Below the pieces are notes generated by a model. The model worked only from the letters and a program-made list of their open reading frames with translations. It was not told where the DNA came from and searched no databases. A stretch of 64,000 bases of DNA, taken from Salinirubellus litoreus (lineage in GTDB: Archaea; Halobacteriota; Halobacteria; Halobacteriales; Haloarculaceae). Location of the stretch: contig NZ_CP147841.1 of NCBI RefSeq assembly GCF_037335815.1, positions 3,720,001 to 3,784,000 of the forward strand, read 5' to 3'. The translations under genes and the position numbers were made by a program. Positions 10,091 through 18,724 of this stretch are shown in pieces (within the stretch, counting starts at the first letter, position 1; each line of letters begins with the position of its first letter).

Positions 10091-10494
10091 CGGATCGGCA
10101 GGCCGCTCGGCAACGAGCCGGAGAGCCACACGAACGGGATGACCGACGCGGCCTCGCACACGCCGCTAAACGTCGATTAACTACCCCCTCGTGGCTCGCC
10201 CGCGCGGCGGGCGTCGCCCTGAGCGGTGTCTCCGTCGGGTTCGTCGTGCTCTTCGTGTCCGTCCTGGAGGTCGGCGGCGAGCTCGCGCTGCTCACGCGAC
10301 CGCTTCCGATGCGGGTCGCACTCGCACTCCCGTATCTCGTCGGGAGCCTCGCGCTCGTCACGACCGCCGGAGCGCTACTGGCGTGGCGGTACCGCTACTG
10401 GTCACTGCGCGCACGGATCCACCAGACGGTACTGGCGCTGCTGGGTCTCGCGTTCAGCTGGCAGCTCTCGATGCTCGGCTTCCTGCCAGTGTGA
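10087..10494 (+). CDS. Small membrane protein translationally coupled to the serine hydrolase
   Basis: 135 residues starting MTDRQAARQRAG, with its ATG overlapping the previous TGA (ATGA). After a basic N-terminal stretch come three hydrophobic segments (about residues 40-60, 75-98 and 108-134). Long relatives of the upstream hydrolase often end in several membrane helices, so this looks like that membrane portion encoded as a separate, coupled gene. It could instead be the product of an ancient frameshift. It probably anchors or assists the exported hydrolase. Confidence 0.72.
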   Translation: MTDRQAARQRAGEPHERDDRRGLAHAAKRRLTTPSWLARAAGVALSGVSVGFVVLFVSVLEVGGELALLTRPLPMRVALALPYLVGSLALVTTAGALLAWRYRYWSLRARIHQTVLALLGLAFSWQLSMLGFLPV

Positions 10495-10598
10495 TCACGT
10501 TTCGAGCGGAGCGGGATTCACGACCTCAAGGAGATACACGACGAGGAGTGCCAAGCGCGCATCGTCTCGCCGGATTCGAATCCCGGTCCTCGAATTAA

Positions 10599-10645
10599 TG
10601 TAGGGACTGGACCCAACGTTTACAGTGTAGGGATTCATCCCTACA
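10599..10645. promoter_or_regulatory. Operator of the TumE-type toxin-antitoxin pair
   Basis: A perfect inverted repeat with 8-bp arms (tgtaggga / tccctaca, spacer ttca) occupies 10626-10645, and a third half-site tgtaggga lies at 10599-10606. The gene starts at 10652. The placement between the promoter and a toxin-antitoxin pair fits autoregulation by the HTH antitoxin. Confidence 0.7.
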
Positions 10646-10651
10646 ACAGGG

Positions 10652-10948
10652 ATGGGGGACGACGTGACCACGCTCCGGGACGAAACGAACGCCTACGACG
10701 ACGGCGAGGTCGTCACGATACGGTTCCTCGCCGTTCCGACCTCGGCGCGCTTCCCTCGGGGGCTGAAATATGCCTTCCACTACGGCGTTGCAGGGGCCGA
10801 ACGCCCGATCATCCGGTTCGACAACCACCACGGACCCCACGAACTCCACCTCGGGGCCGCGACGTTCGACATCGAGTTCCCCGGGCTGGAATCCCTCGAA
10901 GCCTGCTTCGTGGCGGCCCTTCCACCGGAGAAGCGTGCCGACTGGTAG
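10652..10948 (+). CDS. TumE-like toxin (DUF6516 family)
   Basis: 98 residues. The core reads KYAFHYGVAGAERPIIRFDN followed by HHGPHELHLGAATFDIEFPG, matching the 'R-[YF]-D-N-x(n)-H-x-[LR]-H' signature of DUF6516/TumE toxins. The histidines and aspartate are the presumed active or structural residues. Such toxins are usually neutralised by an HTH protein encoded next door, here 33 bp downstream. The strong operator just upstream supports this. TumE biochemistry is not well known, so the activity is left open. Confidence 0.8.
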   Translation: MGDDVTTLRDETNAYDDGEVVTIRFLAVPTSARFPRGLKYAFHYGVAGAERPIIRFDNHHGPHELHLGAATFDIEFPGLESLEACFVAALPPEKRADW

Positions 10949-10981
10949 CGTCGTCGGCCATCCCAACACACGAGACTCACC

Positions 10982-11431
10982 ATGACCGATCCAGCGCACA
11001 TCCCAGACCCTGACGGCCGGACACTGCACATTCGGCTCATCGGGGCGGACGACGATCTCGCGGAAGACACCGACTCGATCGCCGCCCGGATCGACGCCGG
11101 TAACATCGACGACCTCGAGCCCCGCGACCCGGTCCTGCGGGTCGAGAGCGTCGCGACGCTCGGGCGCATCCTGCGCCCGACGAATCTCGAGCTCCTGGAG
11201 GCGATCGCCGCCCACGAGCCCGAGAGCATCCGCGCGACGGCACGGCTCGTCGACCGCGGCCCGAAGGAAGTCCTCCAGAACCTCGACGAGCTCGAGGACT
11301 ACGGGCTCATCGCCTACGCCGAGCACGGTCGGGCCAAGCGGCCGGTCATTCCCTACGAGCGACTCGACATCCAGTTGCCGTTCCCGCTGCCGCCCGACGT
11401 CGACGACCCGGTCGCCTCCTCGACGGCGTGA
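10982..11431 (+). CDS. HTH antitoxin partner of the TumE-like toxin
   Basis: 149 residues. The N-terminal half has a short beta-rich region (RTLHIRLIGADDDLAEDTDS). The C-terminal half is a MarR/HVO_A0114-like winged helix: LRPTNLELLEAIAAHEPESI, RATARLVDRGPKEVLQNLDE, then a wing ending GRAKRPVIPYE. It resembles the partner at 43448 in layout (PR-x-LELIEAI, x-EAARVVDRDVKxVHEEL, KRPVVWFDEL). It is likely the DNA-binding antitoxin and autorepressor acting on the operator at 10626. Confidence 0.8.
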   Translation: MTDPAHIPDPDGRTLHIRLIGADDDLAEDTDSIAARIDAGNIDDLEPRDPVLRVESVATLGRILRPTNLELLEAIAAHEPESIRATARLVDRGPKEVLQNLDELEDYGLIAYAEHGRAKRPVIPYERLDIQLPFPLPPDVDDPVASSTA

Positions 11432-11438
11432 CCAATCT

Positions 11439-11454
11439 GTAGTAGCGTTTGGAC
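11439..11454 (+). repeat. Solitary copy of a palindromic-element end
   Basis: The sequence tgtagtagcgtttgga matches 15 of 16 bases of the inverted-repeat end found twice at 37924-38011. Only one end is visible here, just downstream of the HTH antitoxin stop. It may be a decayed copy of the same small element or a chance match. Confidence 0.35.
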
Positions 11455-11477
11455 GTGGTGGACCCGGCCGCTATCGA

Positions 11478-12278
11478 CTACCGTTGGAGGAAGGCCTCGA
11501 CCTCCGCCGCGATCCGCTCGGGGGCCTCACTCGGACCGCTGTGGCTGACGCCGTCGAACTCGACGAGGCGGCTGTGCGGAAGCGCCTCGTGAACGCCACG
11601 AGCGCTCTCGCGGAGGAACGCCGGCCCGTCGGTGCCGGTCATCACGAGGACGGACGCATCGACGTCCAGGGTATCCGGTAGCCGGTACTGCTCGACGGCA
11701 CGGTTCATCCGGACCACCTCCTCGGCGAGTTCCACACAGTCGGGCCAGACCGGCCACTCGGCCAGCCAGGCATCGAGGTCGTCGATCCCGTCCGGGTGGA
11801 GCACCTGCTCGACGTAGCGTTTCACCGCCGTTCGACGGTCGCCTGCCTCGATGAGCGTCGCCATCCGGTCGGCGAGTTCGGCTTCGCTTCGGAACGCCTC
11901 GGGGAGCACCGCCGGTTCGTACGCGAGGACCGCCTCGACCGCCGCATCCCTCGCGGCCTCGACGGCCGTCAGCGCCCCGAAGGAGTGACCGAACAGGATC
12001 GGATCCCCGTCGACGGTATCGACGGCGTCGACGAGCGTGCGAACGTACTGGATCTCGCGATCCAGCACCTCATCGGCGCTCGTCTCCGCCGGATCGTCGA
12101 GACACGTGCCGAACCCCGGTCGCTGCGGGATCACCGCGCCGTACTCCTCGAACTGCGGCAGGACCGGGTTCCAGTACTGGCGCGGGGCCATGCCGCCGTG
12201 GAGGAGGATCAGCGGCTGCCCGTCGCCGTGTCGTTCGTACGCGATCTCGTTACCATCCGCGAACTGGGTCGTCGCCAT
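11478..12278 (-). CDS. Alpha/beta-fold hydrolase
   Basis: 266 residues. The oxyanion region is LILLHGGMAPRQYW and the nucleophile elbow is GHSFGA (Ser99). The acid lies in the VMTGTDGPAF strand region and the catalytic histidine in FDGVSHSGPSE near the C-terminus. All triad parts are visible, so it should be active. Size and motif order fit the esterase/epoxide-hydrolase-like group; the substrate is unknown. It faces the HTH_10 gene head to head across about 220 bp. Confidence 0.9.
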   Translation of the reverse strand: MATTQFADGNEIAYERHGDGQPLILLHGGMAPRQYWNPVLPQFEEYGAVIPQRPGFGTCLDDPAETSADEVLDREIQYVRTLVDAVDTVDGDPILFGHSFGALTAVEAARDAAVEAVLAYEPAVLPEAFRSEAELADRMATLIEAGDRRTAVKRYVEQVLHPDGIDDLDAWLAEWPVWPDCVELAEEVVRMNRAVEQYRLPDTLDVDASVLVMTGTDGPAFLRESARGVHEALPHSRLVEFDGVSHSGPSEAPERIAAEVEAFLQR

Positions 12279-12502
12279 GCACCCACGTCTCCGGGAGCGA
12301 CTCCGCTAAGCCGTTCTCCCAGTGATTCGGCCATTTATACGATCCGGGACGACGGCAGATGAGACTAGGTCGGATAGAACACCCGGAGAGATACCGAGGG
12401 GACCGTCGAGATAGGTCGGAGAAGAGGGTCGAGCGCGACGGGCCGTTTCGATCCGATCGTGTCTTTCGATATCCCTATAACGATCGGTAGGAGGGGCAAC
12501 AT

Positions 12503-13189
12503 ATGGGGCTCGTTGCCGAATTCGAGATCAGCTGTGAGGCGTTGCCGCTCACCGGCGTGGCGGCGGACCTACCCGACGCGGCGATCACGCTCGAGATGCA
12601 GTTCAACCACGGCAACCGACCTCCCTTTCTCGTCACCGTACAGGACGGGTCCCGGAGGGCCATCGAGGACGCCTTCACCGACGCCTACGACGTCGGCGAG
12701 TGGACGCTCGTCGGCCAGGCCGGGGAGACGCGTCGGTACCAGGTACTCCCGGCGTTGAGCCTGGAGGAGCAGCTCGGTGAACGGCTCGACGACCTCGAGG
12801 GGCTCGAAGCGCTCGCTACTGCCGGTGCGATCATCGAGCGGATCGACGTCCTGCCGGACGGGTGGCGACAGACCGGGTGGTTCACGGACCGGGAGACGTT
12901 CCGCGAATTCTCCTCGTTCTGGCAGCGCAACGCCGGCTTCCAGCTACACCGTCTCACGCGGGAGGGGGAGTCCGAACCACCGGGAGACGGCCTCACCGAT
13001 CGCCAGGACGAGGCGCTTCGGATCGCCTACGAACGGGGCTACTTCGACATCCCACGGGGTGCGTCCCTCGAAGACGTCGCCGCGGAGCTGGACCTTTCCC
13101 CGTCGTCGGTCTCCGAGCGGCTGCGTCGGGCACAGACACGGCTCATCGAGGAGACGGTAGCGACAACGTGGCCACCACTCGGGGACTGA
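12503..13189 (+). CDS. HTH_10 (Bat-type) transcriptional regulator
   Basis: 228 residues. The N-terminal 150 residues form the sensor-type domain typical of bacterio-opsin-activator relatives (SCEALPLTGVAADLPDAAI). The C-terminal HTH_10 is clear: LTDRQDEALRIAYERGYFDI, then PRGASLEDVAAELDLSPSSV and SERLRRAQTRLI. A TATA-like tatccctataac lies at about 12468-12480, giving a short or absent leader. It is likely a single-component regulator; no target is evident, though the divergent hydrolase is a candidate. Confidence 0.9.
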   Translation: MGLVAEFEISCEALPLTGVAADLPDAAITLEMQFNHGNRPPFLVTVQDGSRRAIEDAFTDAYDVGEWTLVGQAGETRRYQVLPALSLEEQLGERLDDLEGLEALATAGAIIERIDVLPDGWRQTGWFTDRETFREFSSFWQRNAGFQLHRLTREGESEPPGDGLTDRQDEALRIAYERGYFDIPRGASLEDVAAELDLSPSSVSERLRRAQTRLIEETVATTWPPLGD

Positions 13190-13348
13190 ACCACTGTATC
13201 GAGACTCACTCGTGCTCGAACAGATGGACGACCGAGAGAGAGAAAGAGGGGCCTTCTCCACCGATGCGAGAACATCGGGACGCACCGATGCAGATGGACA
13301 CGTCAGCGGACCGGACCGGATCAGGGTCGAAACGGTACCGGGATCGAG

Positions 13349-13636
13349 TCAGGCTTCCACGGGGTTTTCCAGGTATTCGTTCTCCCACTCCCGCCGGTCC
13401 TGGATTTCGCGTCTCCCGCGCCGAGTCAGCCTGTAGACGTTGGTTCGGCGGTCCTTCTCCCCCTTCTCGACGAGGCCCTTCTCGACGAGCGTGTCGAGGT
13501 TCGGATAGAGTCGGCCGTGGTGGATCTCGGACTCGTAGTACTCTTCGAGGTTCTCCTTGATAGCTAACCCGTGGGGGTCCTCGAGCCCCGCGATCGTGTA
13601 CAGCAGGTCGCGCTGGAAGCCGGTGAGGTCGTACAT
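13349..13636 (-). CDS. PadR-family winged-helix regulator
   Basis: 95 residues from MYDLTGFQRDLLYTIAGLED, the usual haloarchaeal PadR start; longer upstream frames lack coding character. It contains the family hallmarks GRLYPNLDTLVEKGLVEKG and the wing RRTNVYRLTRRGRREI. It should bind DNA as a dimer. No obvious operon partner; the upstream region (13637-13850) is non-coding. Confidence 0.9.
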   Translation of the reverse strand: MYDLTGFQRDLLYTIAGLEDPHGLAIKENLEEYYESEIHHGRLYPNLDTLVEKGLVEKGEKDRRTNVYRLTRRGRREIQDRREWENEYLENPVEA

Positions 13637-14101
13637 TATCCATGACTGTTGTATCTGGATTCTATTAACTCTGGCGCAGACAGGTAAGACGGACGTGAGA
13701 TACTGGTCGCACCCGCATCTCTCGGCCTCCGGGTCTCCGTCGGGTCCGAGTATCGACCTCACGTTTGTCGCTTGGCCGAGAATTGCCATCCGGTAACCGC
13801 CGGTCTCCACCCAGGTCACCGCTGTATTCGCTTTAACCGTCGGTTCCACGCTACCATCTCGGATCTCAGGATACTAGTAATTAGTATTAAGATTATATTC
13901 CTCGAATACATTAGGCCCTCTCCTCAAACACCGTCTGCCGGTGGGAGCAGCGGTAGAGCCCCATTCCGGTTCTGAAAGCGTTTGTGAGGACATCTATCGA
14001 AGTCGAGACCACTCCGAAAATATCAGAAATTATTCATTACGTTTGCGAAATTCTTATTGAAGGTAGTGTGATCATAGAGGACATGACCAGGGAGAGGGAG
14101 A
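13637..14101. other. Intergenic region between divergent regulators
   Basis: About 465 bp. It includes AT-rich tracts around 13870-13915 and 14010-14060 suited to promoters of the flanking divergent genes. No gene or defined repeat seen. Confidence 0.4.
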
Positions 14102-15019
14102 ATGAGTCGAACGGGTGAACGGTCCGAGACACCCCGGGCGATGATCCACCAGCGGATACTGGACGTCGCGAAGTCGAACCCGAGCGCGACACTGGAGGGG
14201 ATCGCCGACGAGATCAGCGGGGCGTCGATCGATCTGGTCGAACGCGTACTGGAGGAGTACGGGGATCCGGCCGAGGACCAGCAGGGCGGTCACGATCCCG
14301 AGGCTACACCGGAAAGCGGGGATCGCCAGGATCCGGTAGACGGGAAGACGCCGGAGAACGAGGACCACGATAACCAGGAGGAGATAATGGAACAAGGGAG
14401 CGAGGATTCAGTGCTTCGAAAGGAGCCACCGACGATGGAGGAGACGGGTGACGATGAACTCGAGCGGGAATCGTCGCCCGAGGTAGCCGACGAAGAGGAC
14501 GAGGACGGTCTCGATGGAGGGAGCACAGTCGACGCCGCGGACCTCACCGAGAAGCAACTGAGAACACTCCGCCTGATCGCGGAGCGGCCGGACGCGACCC
14601 AGGGTGACCTGGCGGAGCGGCTGGACGTGACCCGAGCGACGGTCAGCCGGTGGCTGAGCGACATCCCGGAGTTCGAATGGACGGAACGACAGGAGTTCAT
14701 CACGAAGATGCTCGACGACGACGAAAACGCCGAGGGAGCCACGCCGGACGAGTTCGTCCAGCAGGACGACCGTTTGTCCGAAACCGAGCAGTCTACGCCG
14801 GACGGCGTTGGACGGAGCGAGTTCGAACGGCTCAACGAGCGCCTGGACGAGATCGAGGGTCGGCTCGAGACGATGCAGACCGGAACGGACACCGAGACGG
14901 AGTCGACGCACCTGGTCGTCGGCCCGGAACTCGCGCACAAGGTCGTCCATGCCTCGATAAATTCGGACCTGCTGACGGAGGAAGAGGAGCTGCAGTTGCT
15001 GAAGGATCTGCGGGGGTAG
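14102..15019 (+). CDS. Highly acidic two-domain HTH protein, possible element regulator
   Basis: 305 residues. Residues 1-60 form a small helical domain (MIHQRILDVAKSNPSATLEG). A very acidic, low-complexity linker (residues 60-140) follows, then a MarR-like HTH (LTEKQLRTLRLIAERPDATQ, GDLAERLDVTRATVSRWLSD). The last part is a coiled coil (FERLNERLDEIEGRLETMQ) and a short C-terminal helix pair. Similar proteins occur on haloarchaeal plasmids and proviruses. As the first gene before the replicase/TraG region it may be that element's regulator, but about 2.3 kb separates it from the replicase gene. Confidence 0.78.
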   Translation: MSRTGERSETPRAMIHQRILDVAKSNPSATLEGIADEISGASIDLVERVLEEYGDPAEDQQGGHDPEATPESGDRQDPVDGKTPENEDHDNQEEIMEQGSEDSVLRKEPPTMEETGDDELERESSPEVADEEDEDGLDGGSTVDAADLTEKQLRTLRLIAERPDATQGDLAERLDVTRATVSRWLSDIPEFEWTERQEFITKMLDDDENAEGATPDEFVQQDDRLSETEQSTPDGVGRSEFERLNERLDEIEGRLETMQTGTDTETESTHLVVGPELAHKVVHASINSDLLTEEEELQLLKDLRG

Positions 15020-15431
15020 GTCGATCTTCCGATCGGAGAAGGGTCTGCTGTGGATGGCCAGCTGTCGATCCGGAGTTGTCCAACAGTGGAATACCGGAGA
15101 ACCGCAGACTTACGATCGCATGGGTTCCAGGGACGACTTGTCCAGCTAAGAATCGGTAATCGTGCGTACCGGCCATCGAGACCGCCGCAGACCCCTTCCT
15201 CTGCAGATCCGATGTACTATCCGCACCCGCTGTCGGTCGAAGCAAGACCCTCTTCGGGGCGACCGTCGAAGCGTACGATCGGCCCACGCAGCCGAGACTC
15301 CGCTATAGCAGCGTTTGAACCGGTGATTCACTCCGGGGGCTAGACGACGCACAGCCGGTTCAGGTAGTGTCACGGGCTGGCTGTGGCGTGATACCACGAA
15401 TATTGATGGCTGCGCCGACCGAAGCGCACGT
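15020..15431. other. Intergenic region, no gene seen
   Basis: About 410 bp between the HTH gene and the hydrolase. The open frames present lack coding character. A possible TATA-like element lies shortly before the hydrolase start (gaatattgatgg near 15400). Confidence 0.35.
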
Positions 15432-16487
15432 ATGGACGTCGCGCTTCCCGATTCGGTCACCGCCCAGTCCGTAGATACCGGTCGCCTAGAGACGAACGTC
15501 CTCGTCTCCGGTGACCCGAACGGAACACCGGTCTGTCTGATCCACGGAAACGTCTCGTCGTCGCGGTTCTGGGCCGAGTTCATGGACGAGATACCGGACA
15601 CCTATCGGGTCGTCGCTCCGGATTTGCGGGGGTTCGGCGACTCGGAGACGAAACCGGTCGACGCGACCCGCGGCGTTCGTGACTTCACGGATGACCTGGC
15701 GGCGCTGTTTGACGAACTCGGTATGGGGACGGTGACACTGGTCGGGTGGTCCATCGGTGGCGGGGTCTCGATGCAGTACACTATCGACCACCCCGACCAG
15801 GTGACCGGACTGGCCCTCGTCAGCACGATGTCACCGTACGGCTTCGGCGGCACGACCCGCGATGGGACGCCCTGCCAGCCGGACTACGCCGGGACCGGCG
15901 GCGGCCTGGCGAACGACGAGTTCGTCGAACACCTGGCGACAGGCGACACGAGCGCGGAGGCCGACGCCTCGCCGCGGACGGTCATGCACGCCTTCTACGG
16001 CGGCCCGGACCACGAGTTCGACCCCGAGACGGCCGATGCCTACGTCGAGGCGATGTGCGCGACGGCCGTCGGCGACGACAACTACCCCGGCGATGCGGTC
16101 CCCTCCGAGAACTGGCCGGGCATCGGTCCCGGCGAACGCGGCGTGCTCAACGCGGTGTCGCCGAAGTACTTCGACGCGTCGGGACTCGCCGAGATCGACC
16201 AGAAGCCACCGGTGCTGTGGGTCCGGGGTGACGCCGACCGGATCGTCTCGGACACCTCGTTCTTCGACGCGGGCTTTCTCGGGCAGGCCGGCGAGTTGCC
16301 CGACTGGCCCGGCGAGGAGGCGTACCCGCCACAGCCGATGAACGCCCAGACCCGGGACGTCCTCGAAGCGTACGCTGCTGACGGTGGAACCTACACCGAA
16401 GAGGTGTTCACTGACGTCGGCCACTCACCCCACATCGAGCGACCAGAGCAGTTCCGGTCGCTGCTGCTCGATTTCCTGCGTAACTGA
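15432..16487 (+). CDS. Alpha/beta-fold hydrolase with large cap
   Basis: 351 residues. Motifs: VCLIHGNVSSSRFWAEF (oxyanion loop), GWSIGG with nucleophile Ser107, VLWVRGDADRIVSD (acid) and DVGHSPHIERPEQF (histidine). The insert between residues 130 and 250 is unusually long (glycine-rich GTGGGLANDEF, then an acidic cap), giving a larger protein than the usual 270-residue members. It is probably an intracellular esterase or dehalogenase-like enzyme; the substrate is not deducible. Confidence 0.9.
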   Translation: MDVALPDSVTAQSVDTGRLETNVLVSGDPNGTPVCLIHGNVSSSRFWAEFMDEIPDTYRVVAPDLRGFGDSETKPVDATRGVRDFTDDLAALFDELGMGTVTLVGWSIGGGVSMQYTIDHPDQVTGLALVSTMSPYGFGGTTRDGTPCQPDYAGTGGGLANDEFVEHLATGDTSAEADASPRTVMHAFYGGPDHEFDPETADAYVEAMCATAVGDDNYPGDAVPSENWPGIGPGERGVLNAVSPKYFDASGLAEIDQKPPVLWVRGDADRIVSDTSFFDAGFLGQAGELPDWPGEEAYPPQPMNAQTRDVLEAYAADGGTYTEEVFTDVGHSPHIERPEQFRSLLLDFLRN

Positions 16488-16650
16488 CGTTGCTACTGGG
16501 GGGAGTCGAGAGGGTTTCAAAACCCGGAGTACCGTCCGCCAGAGGGTCTACCTTATCGGGATTTGTCTATCGAGAGGTGAACGGGGAGTACGACCGCTTC
16601 TAGAGCGAGGGTCGGAGACGTCGACGACGCGAGCGACGCCGACGTGGTGC

Positions 16651-17100
16651 TCACCGACTCCAGAAGGCCCGTTGCCGATCGTCGATCTCGCCGAGCACCA
16701 TCGAGAGCACGTCACGCCATTCGGCCGGGTGTGATCCGTCGGTTCCGGGGGTCGGTGCGTCCGGGCCCGGGTGGACGTGGTCTCGCGCATTGTGCTCGGA
16801 CGGATGGCGATCCCAGCGGTGGTCGAACGTCCTCTCGTCGTGCTCTTCGTGATAGTGTAGCGATAAATACCCGTTCTCGGACCACACGACCTCAAGGCGA
16901 GCACTCACGACCCGCTGTGGGTAAAAGCCGGAGTCGAAAAGACAGACGAGTCGGTCGGGTGCGAATTCGGGCTGGACCTCGATCCGGGTGAAGCGATCGT
17001 CAGTCGAGAGTCGTTCCGCGATGACGGCCAGACGGTCGAAGTCAACCGGGGCGCCGCTGGCGTCATCCGATGGACGAGCGGTATCTCCGCCACCACTCAT
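16651..17100 (-). CDS. Orphan histidine-rich protein, possible TumE-like toxin relative
   Basis: 149 residues, not recognised with certainty. The central part runs RLEVVWSENGYLSLHYHEEH, then a RWDRHPSEHN block and RDHVHPGPDA. The same order (aromatic-rich strand, RWD-x-HP, then D-x-H-x-HP-x-P-x-A) appears in the protein at 58354 (LRWDVHPHDY, GDAHYHPPPNA), so the two look homologous. That relative sits beside an HTH gene; this one has no HTH neighbour within 250 bp. It could be an orphan toxin or a domesticated member. The N-terminal 40 residues look like a flexible extension. Confidence 0.7.
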   Translation of the reverse strand: MSGGGDTARPSDDASGAPVDFDRLAVIAERLSTDDRFTRIEVQPEFAPDRLVCLFDSGFYPQRVVSARLEVVWSENGYLSLHYHEEHDERTFDHRWDRHPSEHNARDHVHPGPDAPTPGTDGSHPAEWRDVLSMVLGEIDDRQRAFWSR

Positions 17101-17353
17101 GCAACGGACCGCTGATCGGCCGTATCGTCCGTTCTGGAAATAAATCTATTTAGAAGAGGGATATGGCGGCTAATCGGATGGGACGAGCGTCTCCGCTCTA
17201 CAGCAGTCCGCCCACTCCTCTTCGACTGATTCGTCCAGGATAGGTTAGACTCTCTCGAATCGGGACTGAAAAGACGCTGGACGGTCCTTTCGGCCTGGTT
17301 CGAGAATCAATGATCGCGATGAAACCACGCCCTAACCCCTTTGAAGTAACTCA

Positions 17354-18724
17354 GTGAACCAGACCGTTATGGGAACGGGGGTGCCGGCTGCCGAGGCGTT
17401 ACCGGAGGGGATCGTCTCTCGCGACCAGTGGTTGTGCTGGCGAACCCAGGAACGAAACGGCAAACCGACCAAAGTCCCGGTGAACCCGCACACCGGTTCG
17501 TTCGGCTCGGCGACGGACTCGGGCTCGTGGGCGAGCTTCGAAGAGGCGCGGGCGTACGCCATCGACGGAGCGGCCGACGGGATGGGCTTCGTCTTCACCG
17601 ACGAGGACCCGATCGTCGGCGTCGATCTCGACGACTGCCGAGTCCCGGAAACGGGAACGCTCACTGGTGTCGCACCGGCGGTCGTCGAGACGCTCGTCTC
17701 CTACACCGAGGTCAGTCCCTCCGGAACCGGCGTGCACGTTCTCGTCGAGGCCACGTTACCGGATGGTCGCAATCGCCGCGGAAGCGTCGAGATCTACGAA
17801 ACCGACCGGTTCTTCACGGTGACCGGCGACCACGTCGACGGGACGCCGCTCTCGATCGAGCGGCGACACGACGAACTACTCGAGGTCTACACCGAACACA
17901 TCGCCACGGGAGACGAGACTTCGGGTGACACGCCGGCCGAGACCACCGAGGGCGCAACTCGTGAGCCGAGCAGTAGCATCTCAGACGAAGCGACGGATCT
18001 CTCCTCAGAGACGGCGGATGCGCCCGACGAACCGATCGACGAGACGGCCAACTCGAACGGGGGCTCGACGTCGAGCAGTAGTCGCTCCGATCTCGGTGAT
18101 GCCGAACTGCTCGAGCGAGCGCGGGCGGCCGCGAACGGGGAGAAGTTCAGCCGACTGTGGCGTGGTGATACGAGCGGGTACGAGAGCCACTCCGAGGCCG
18201 ATATGGCCCTCTGTGCGCTACTGGCGTTCTGGTCCGGCTGCGACGAGAGCCAGATCGACCGGCTGTTTCGGGAGTCGGGGCTGATGCGCGAGAAGTGGGA
18301 CGAGCCCCACTACGCCGACGGATCCACCTACGGCGAGAAAACCATCGAGCGCGTGATCGCGGGGACCGACGAGTTCTACGACCCGAATCCGGAGTCCGAA
18401 GGCGGGAGTGGGCACGAGGACTCGGTCGATGTCCGGACCTCGTCCGACACAACCCAGGCCGACCCCGATGTGGAGGCGACCATCCTGCGGCTCCGGGAGG
18501 AACGCGACGCACTCGTCGCCCGAGAGCAGGAACACCTCGAGCTCATTGACGACCTTCGGGCCCAGGTGGAGCGACTGGAAGCCGAGAACGAACGACTCCA
18601 CGCGGAACTCGACGAGCTGCGCGAGACGACGACTGGGGCGGACGCTGGGACAGATACCGAGGCGACCACGCCATCGACAGCCACGCGGTTCTGGCAGTGG
18701 GTCACCGGCGACGGTACGGAGTAG
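17354..18724 (+). CDS. Plasmid/provirus prim-pol replicase (NrS-1-like C-terminal bundle)
   Basis: 456 residues. The N-terminal archaeo-eukaryotic primase-polymerase domain shows the expected motif order: VGVDLDDCR (acidic pair at about 91-94), SGTGVHVLVEA (motif with His128) and FFTVTGDHVDG (near 155). After an acidic low-complexity linker (180-245) comes the helical bundle DAELLERARAAANGEKFSRL, DMALCALLAFWSGCDESQID, as in NrS-1-type polymerases and haloarchaeal plasmid primases. A coiled coil (residues 375-430) ends the protein. It should initiate replication of an extrachromosomal or integrative element. No separate helicase is adjacent, and the TraG-like gene lies downstream on the other strand. 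Confidence 0.82.
   Translation: MNQTVMGTGVPAAEALPEGIVSRDQWLCWRTQERNGKPTKVPVNPHTGSFGSATDSGSWASFEEARAYAIDGAADGMGFVFTDEDPIVGVDLDDCRVPETGTLTGVAPAVVETLVSYTEVSPSGTGVHVLVEATLPDGRNRRGSVEIYETDRFFTVTGDHVDGTPLSIERRHDELLEVYTEHIATGDETSGDTPAETTEGATREPSSSISDEATDLSSETADAPDEPIDETANSNGGSTSSSSRSDLGDAELLERARAAANGEKFSRLWRGDTSGYESHSEADMALCALLAFWSGCDESQIDRLFRESGLMREKWDEPHYADGSTYGEKTIERVIAGTDEFYDPNPESEGGSGHEDSVDVRTSSDTTQADPDVEATILRLREERDALVAREQEHLELIDDLRAQVERLEAENERLHAELDELRETTTGADAGTDTEATTPSTATRFWQWVTGDGTE

Noticed and set aside
8540..10159. 539-codon minus-strand open frame
   Set aside because: Antisense shadow of the serine hydrolase, which has all catalytic motifs and a Tat signal.
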